Assembly (NCBI GenBank): GCA_002733575.1
Contig: NVWB01000034.1
Location: 1 to 42,794 of the forward strand
DNA: 42,794 nucleotides
Direction: 5' to 3'
Source of the DNA: Blastopirellula sp.
GTDB lineage: Bacteria > Planctomycetota > Planctomycetia > Pirellulales > Pirellulaceae
In this document: one piece after another, positions 41,831-42,794 of the stretch
How positions within the stretch are numbered: the first letter of the stretch is position 1
Layout of the letters: every line of letters starts with the position of its first letter
Translations under genes and position numbers: made by a program
The notes under the pieces: model-generated
What the model was told of the DNA's origin: nothing
Databases searched by the model: none
Seen by the model: only the letters and a program-made list of their open reading frames with translations

Positions 41831-42399
41831 ATGTCTGACGTTACACGAATCCTCTCGCAAATCGAATCCGGCGATCCAGACGCCGCCGACCAGCTACTTC
41901 CGTTGGTCTACGACGAGTTGCGAAAATTGGCAGCGGCTCGGATGGCCCAGGAGAACCCAGGCCAAACTCTGCAAGCAACTGCTTTGGTCCATGATGCCTA
42001 TCTCCGAATGGTTGATGTTAAGAAAGCTCAACACTGGGACAGTCGAGGTCACTTCTTTGCGGCAGCCGCTGAGGCCATGCGACGGATACTTGTGGACAAG
42101 GCTCGCAGGAGACAACGCCCGAAACATGGCGGCCATCTCAAGCGTATCGATTTAGATGTAACATGCACTCTCATGGCCGAACCCAACGATGATTTTCTAG
42201 CCCTTGATGAAGCACTCAGCAAATTCGATAACGTAGATCCGAAAAAATCTGAATTAGTAAAGCTACTTTTTTTGCTGGAATGACTGTTCCTGAAGCCGCA
42301 AATACGCTCGGCATATCTGTCGCAACTGCCGAAAGACATTGGATTTACGCCCGAGTCTGGTTGTACTGTGAAATTGACCAGTACAATGATGAAAAATAA
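41831..42399 (+). pseudogene. ECF-type sigma factor with a frameshift in a T-run
   Basis: From ATG 41831 the protein reads SDVTRILSQIESGDPDAADQ, then LLPLVYDELRKLAAARM, LQATALVHDAYLRM, FFAAAAEAMRRILVDKARRR: sigma region 2 and linker of the planctomycete ECF group typical of TIGR02999. The frame stops at 42283. In the neighbouring frame the sequence continues as [20 protein letters not shown], then [16 protein letters not shown], the sigma-4 helix-turn-helix, to TAA 42397. Joining needs one more base in the T7 run at 42267-42273. It is either a real mutation, a sequencing error, or a site of transcriptional slippage. It lies 90 bp before a serine/threonine kinase gene. Confidence 0.85.
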
Positions 42400-42488
42400 A
42401 TATCCGAAAAACTGAGCGATTACTGAGGGGATTTTGGTCAATTACTCGCATTGTCTTATGAGCGAGTAAATGAAAGGAGCTCTACAAG

Positions 42489-42794
42489 ATGGCTACCAAG
42501 GAATCAATCGTTGAGGAAATCTTTTTCCGTGCTCTAGAAATGGAGTCGGAAGAGGAACTCGCTGATTATATTGAAGAAGCTTGCGGAAGCGATGAAAGCC
42601 TGCGTCAGCGAGTTCTACAACTGTTAAAGGCAAAACCAAAACTAGGGAATTTTCTTCAAGAACCTGCCGTGGTAGTCGCAGCTACTGCTCTGTATTCAGT
42701 CGCAAAGGAAAAACCCGGCACTCTCATCGGCCCGTACAAAATCCGAGAGCAACTGGCCGAAGGAGGCATGGGCGTAGTGTATGTGGCCGATCAG
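42489..42794 (+). CDS. Serine/threonine protein kinase, N-terminal part (runs off window)
   Basis: ATG 42489 is preceded by AAAGGAG. The 102 residues visible include a helical N-terminal segment (SIVEEIFFRALEMESEEEL ... CGSDESLRQRVLQLL) that is usual for planctomycete kinases paired with ECF sigma factors. The start of the kinase domain follows, with LIGPYKIREQLAEGGMGVVY, containing the glycine loop. The catalytic loop is outside the window. The sigma factor and kinase form a typical planctomycete signalling pair. Confidence 0.9.
   Translation, partial: MATKESIVEEIFFRALEMESEEELADYIEEACGSDESLRQRVLQLLKAKPKLGNFLQEPAVVVAATALYSVAKEKPGTLIGPYKIREQLAEGGMGVVYVADQ

Overview
The window looks like a piece of a planctomycete chromosome (Pirellulales-type, inferred from content). 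It carries PEP-CTERM secreted proteins, a giant surface metalloprotease whose N-terminus has the LEARRML-type motif common on planctomycete exported proteins, a split-locus Tad/Flp pilus system with several planctomycete-style extra genes, and an ECF sigma factor placed directly upstream of a serine/threonine kinase. No rRNA, complete tRNA or CRISPR array was found.

Layout. 1-1.5 kb: the last codons of a PEP-CTERM gene with its terminator, a broken membrane-protein gene cut by a decayed IS66 transposase. 1.5-3.0 kb: three small plus-strand hypothetical genes. 3.1-7.7 kb: a minus-strand operon starting with DUF1257 (Ycf35-like), DUF2997 and a Ycf46-like AAA+ ATPase, followed by conserved but uncharacterised proteins; nearly every gap between its later genes holds a GC-rich hairpin. 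8.2-9.2 kb: dTDP-glucose 4,6-dehydratase. 9.3-10.7 kb: a relict of a gene whose intact relative lies at 33.1 kb, then a PEP-CTERM protein and an expanded 12-bp tandem repeat. 10.9-22.9 kb: a minus-strand Tad operon: two Flp pilins, prepilin peptidase, CpaB, TadZ/CpaE, TadA/CpaF, TadB, TadC, a membrane protein, TadE, TadG-like, then an AAA+ ATPase and a zinc-ribbon serine/threonine kinase. 23.4-25.5 kb: a plus-strand fused membrane/spermidine-synthase-like protein that separates this operon from the Tad secretin and TPR lipoprotein (25.8-28.4 kb). 28.8-32.6 kb: a sigma-54 enhancer-binding regulator with a degenerate receiver, and a MamK-like actin paired with a single-pass membrane protein. 33.1-37.8 kb: a small secreted planctomycete protein and the 1,297-residue repeat metalloprotease. 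37.8-38.9 kb: a gene-free stretch with several dyads and a candidate structured RNA. 38.9-39.7 kb: another PEP-CTERM protein. 40.7-41.7 kb: a 3' fragment of tRNA-Leu and a truncated tyrosine recombinase, the probable edge of an old integrated element. 41.8-42.8 kb: a frameshifted ECF sigma factor and the start of a serine/threonine kinase.

How it fits together (inference). A match to a sigma-54 promoter, with a 13-bp dyad about 90 bp upstream of it, lies just before the pilin genes, and the only enhancer-binding protein in view is encoded in the same Tad region; this suggests a self-contained sigma-54 circuit for pilin expression. The MamK-like actin and its membrane partner sit beside that regulator and could position the Tad machine. 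The Ycf35/DUF2997/Ycf46 operon is the best candidate for an undescribed system: its proteins are conserved together but have no assigned biochemical role. The three PEP-CTERM tails share nearly identical DNA that runs through the terminator into the downstream region, so the sorting tail and 3' region appear to be duplicated or homogenised as one cassette.
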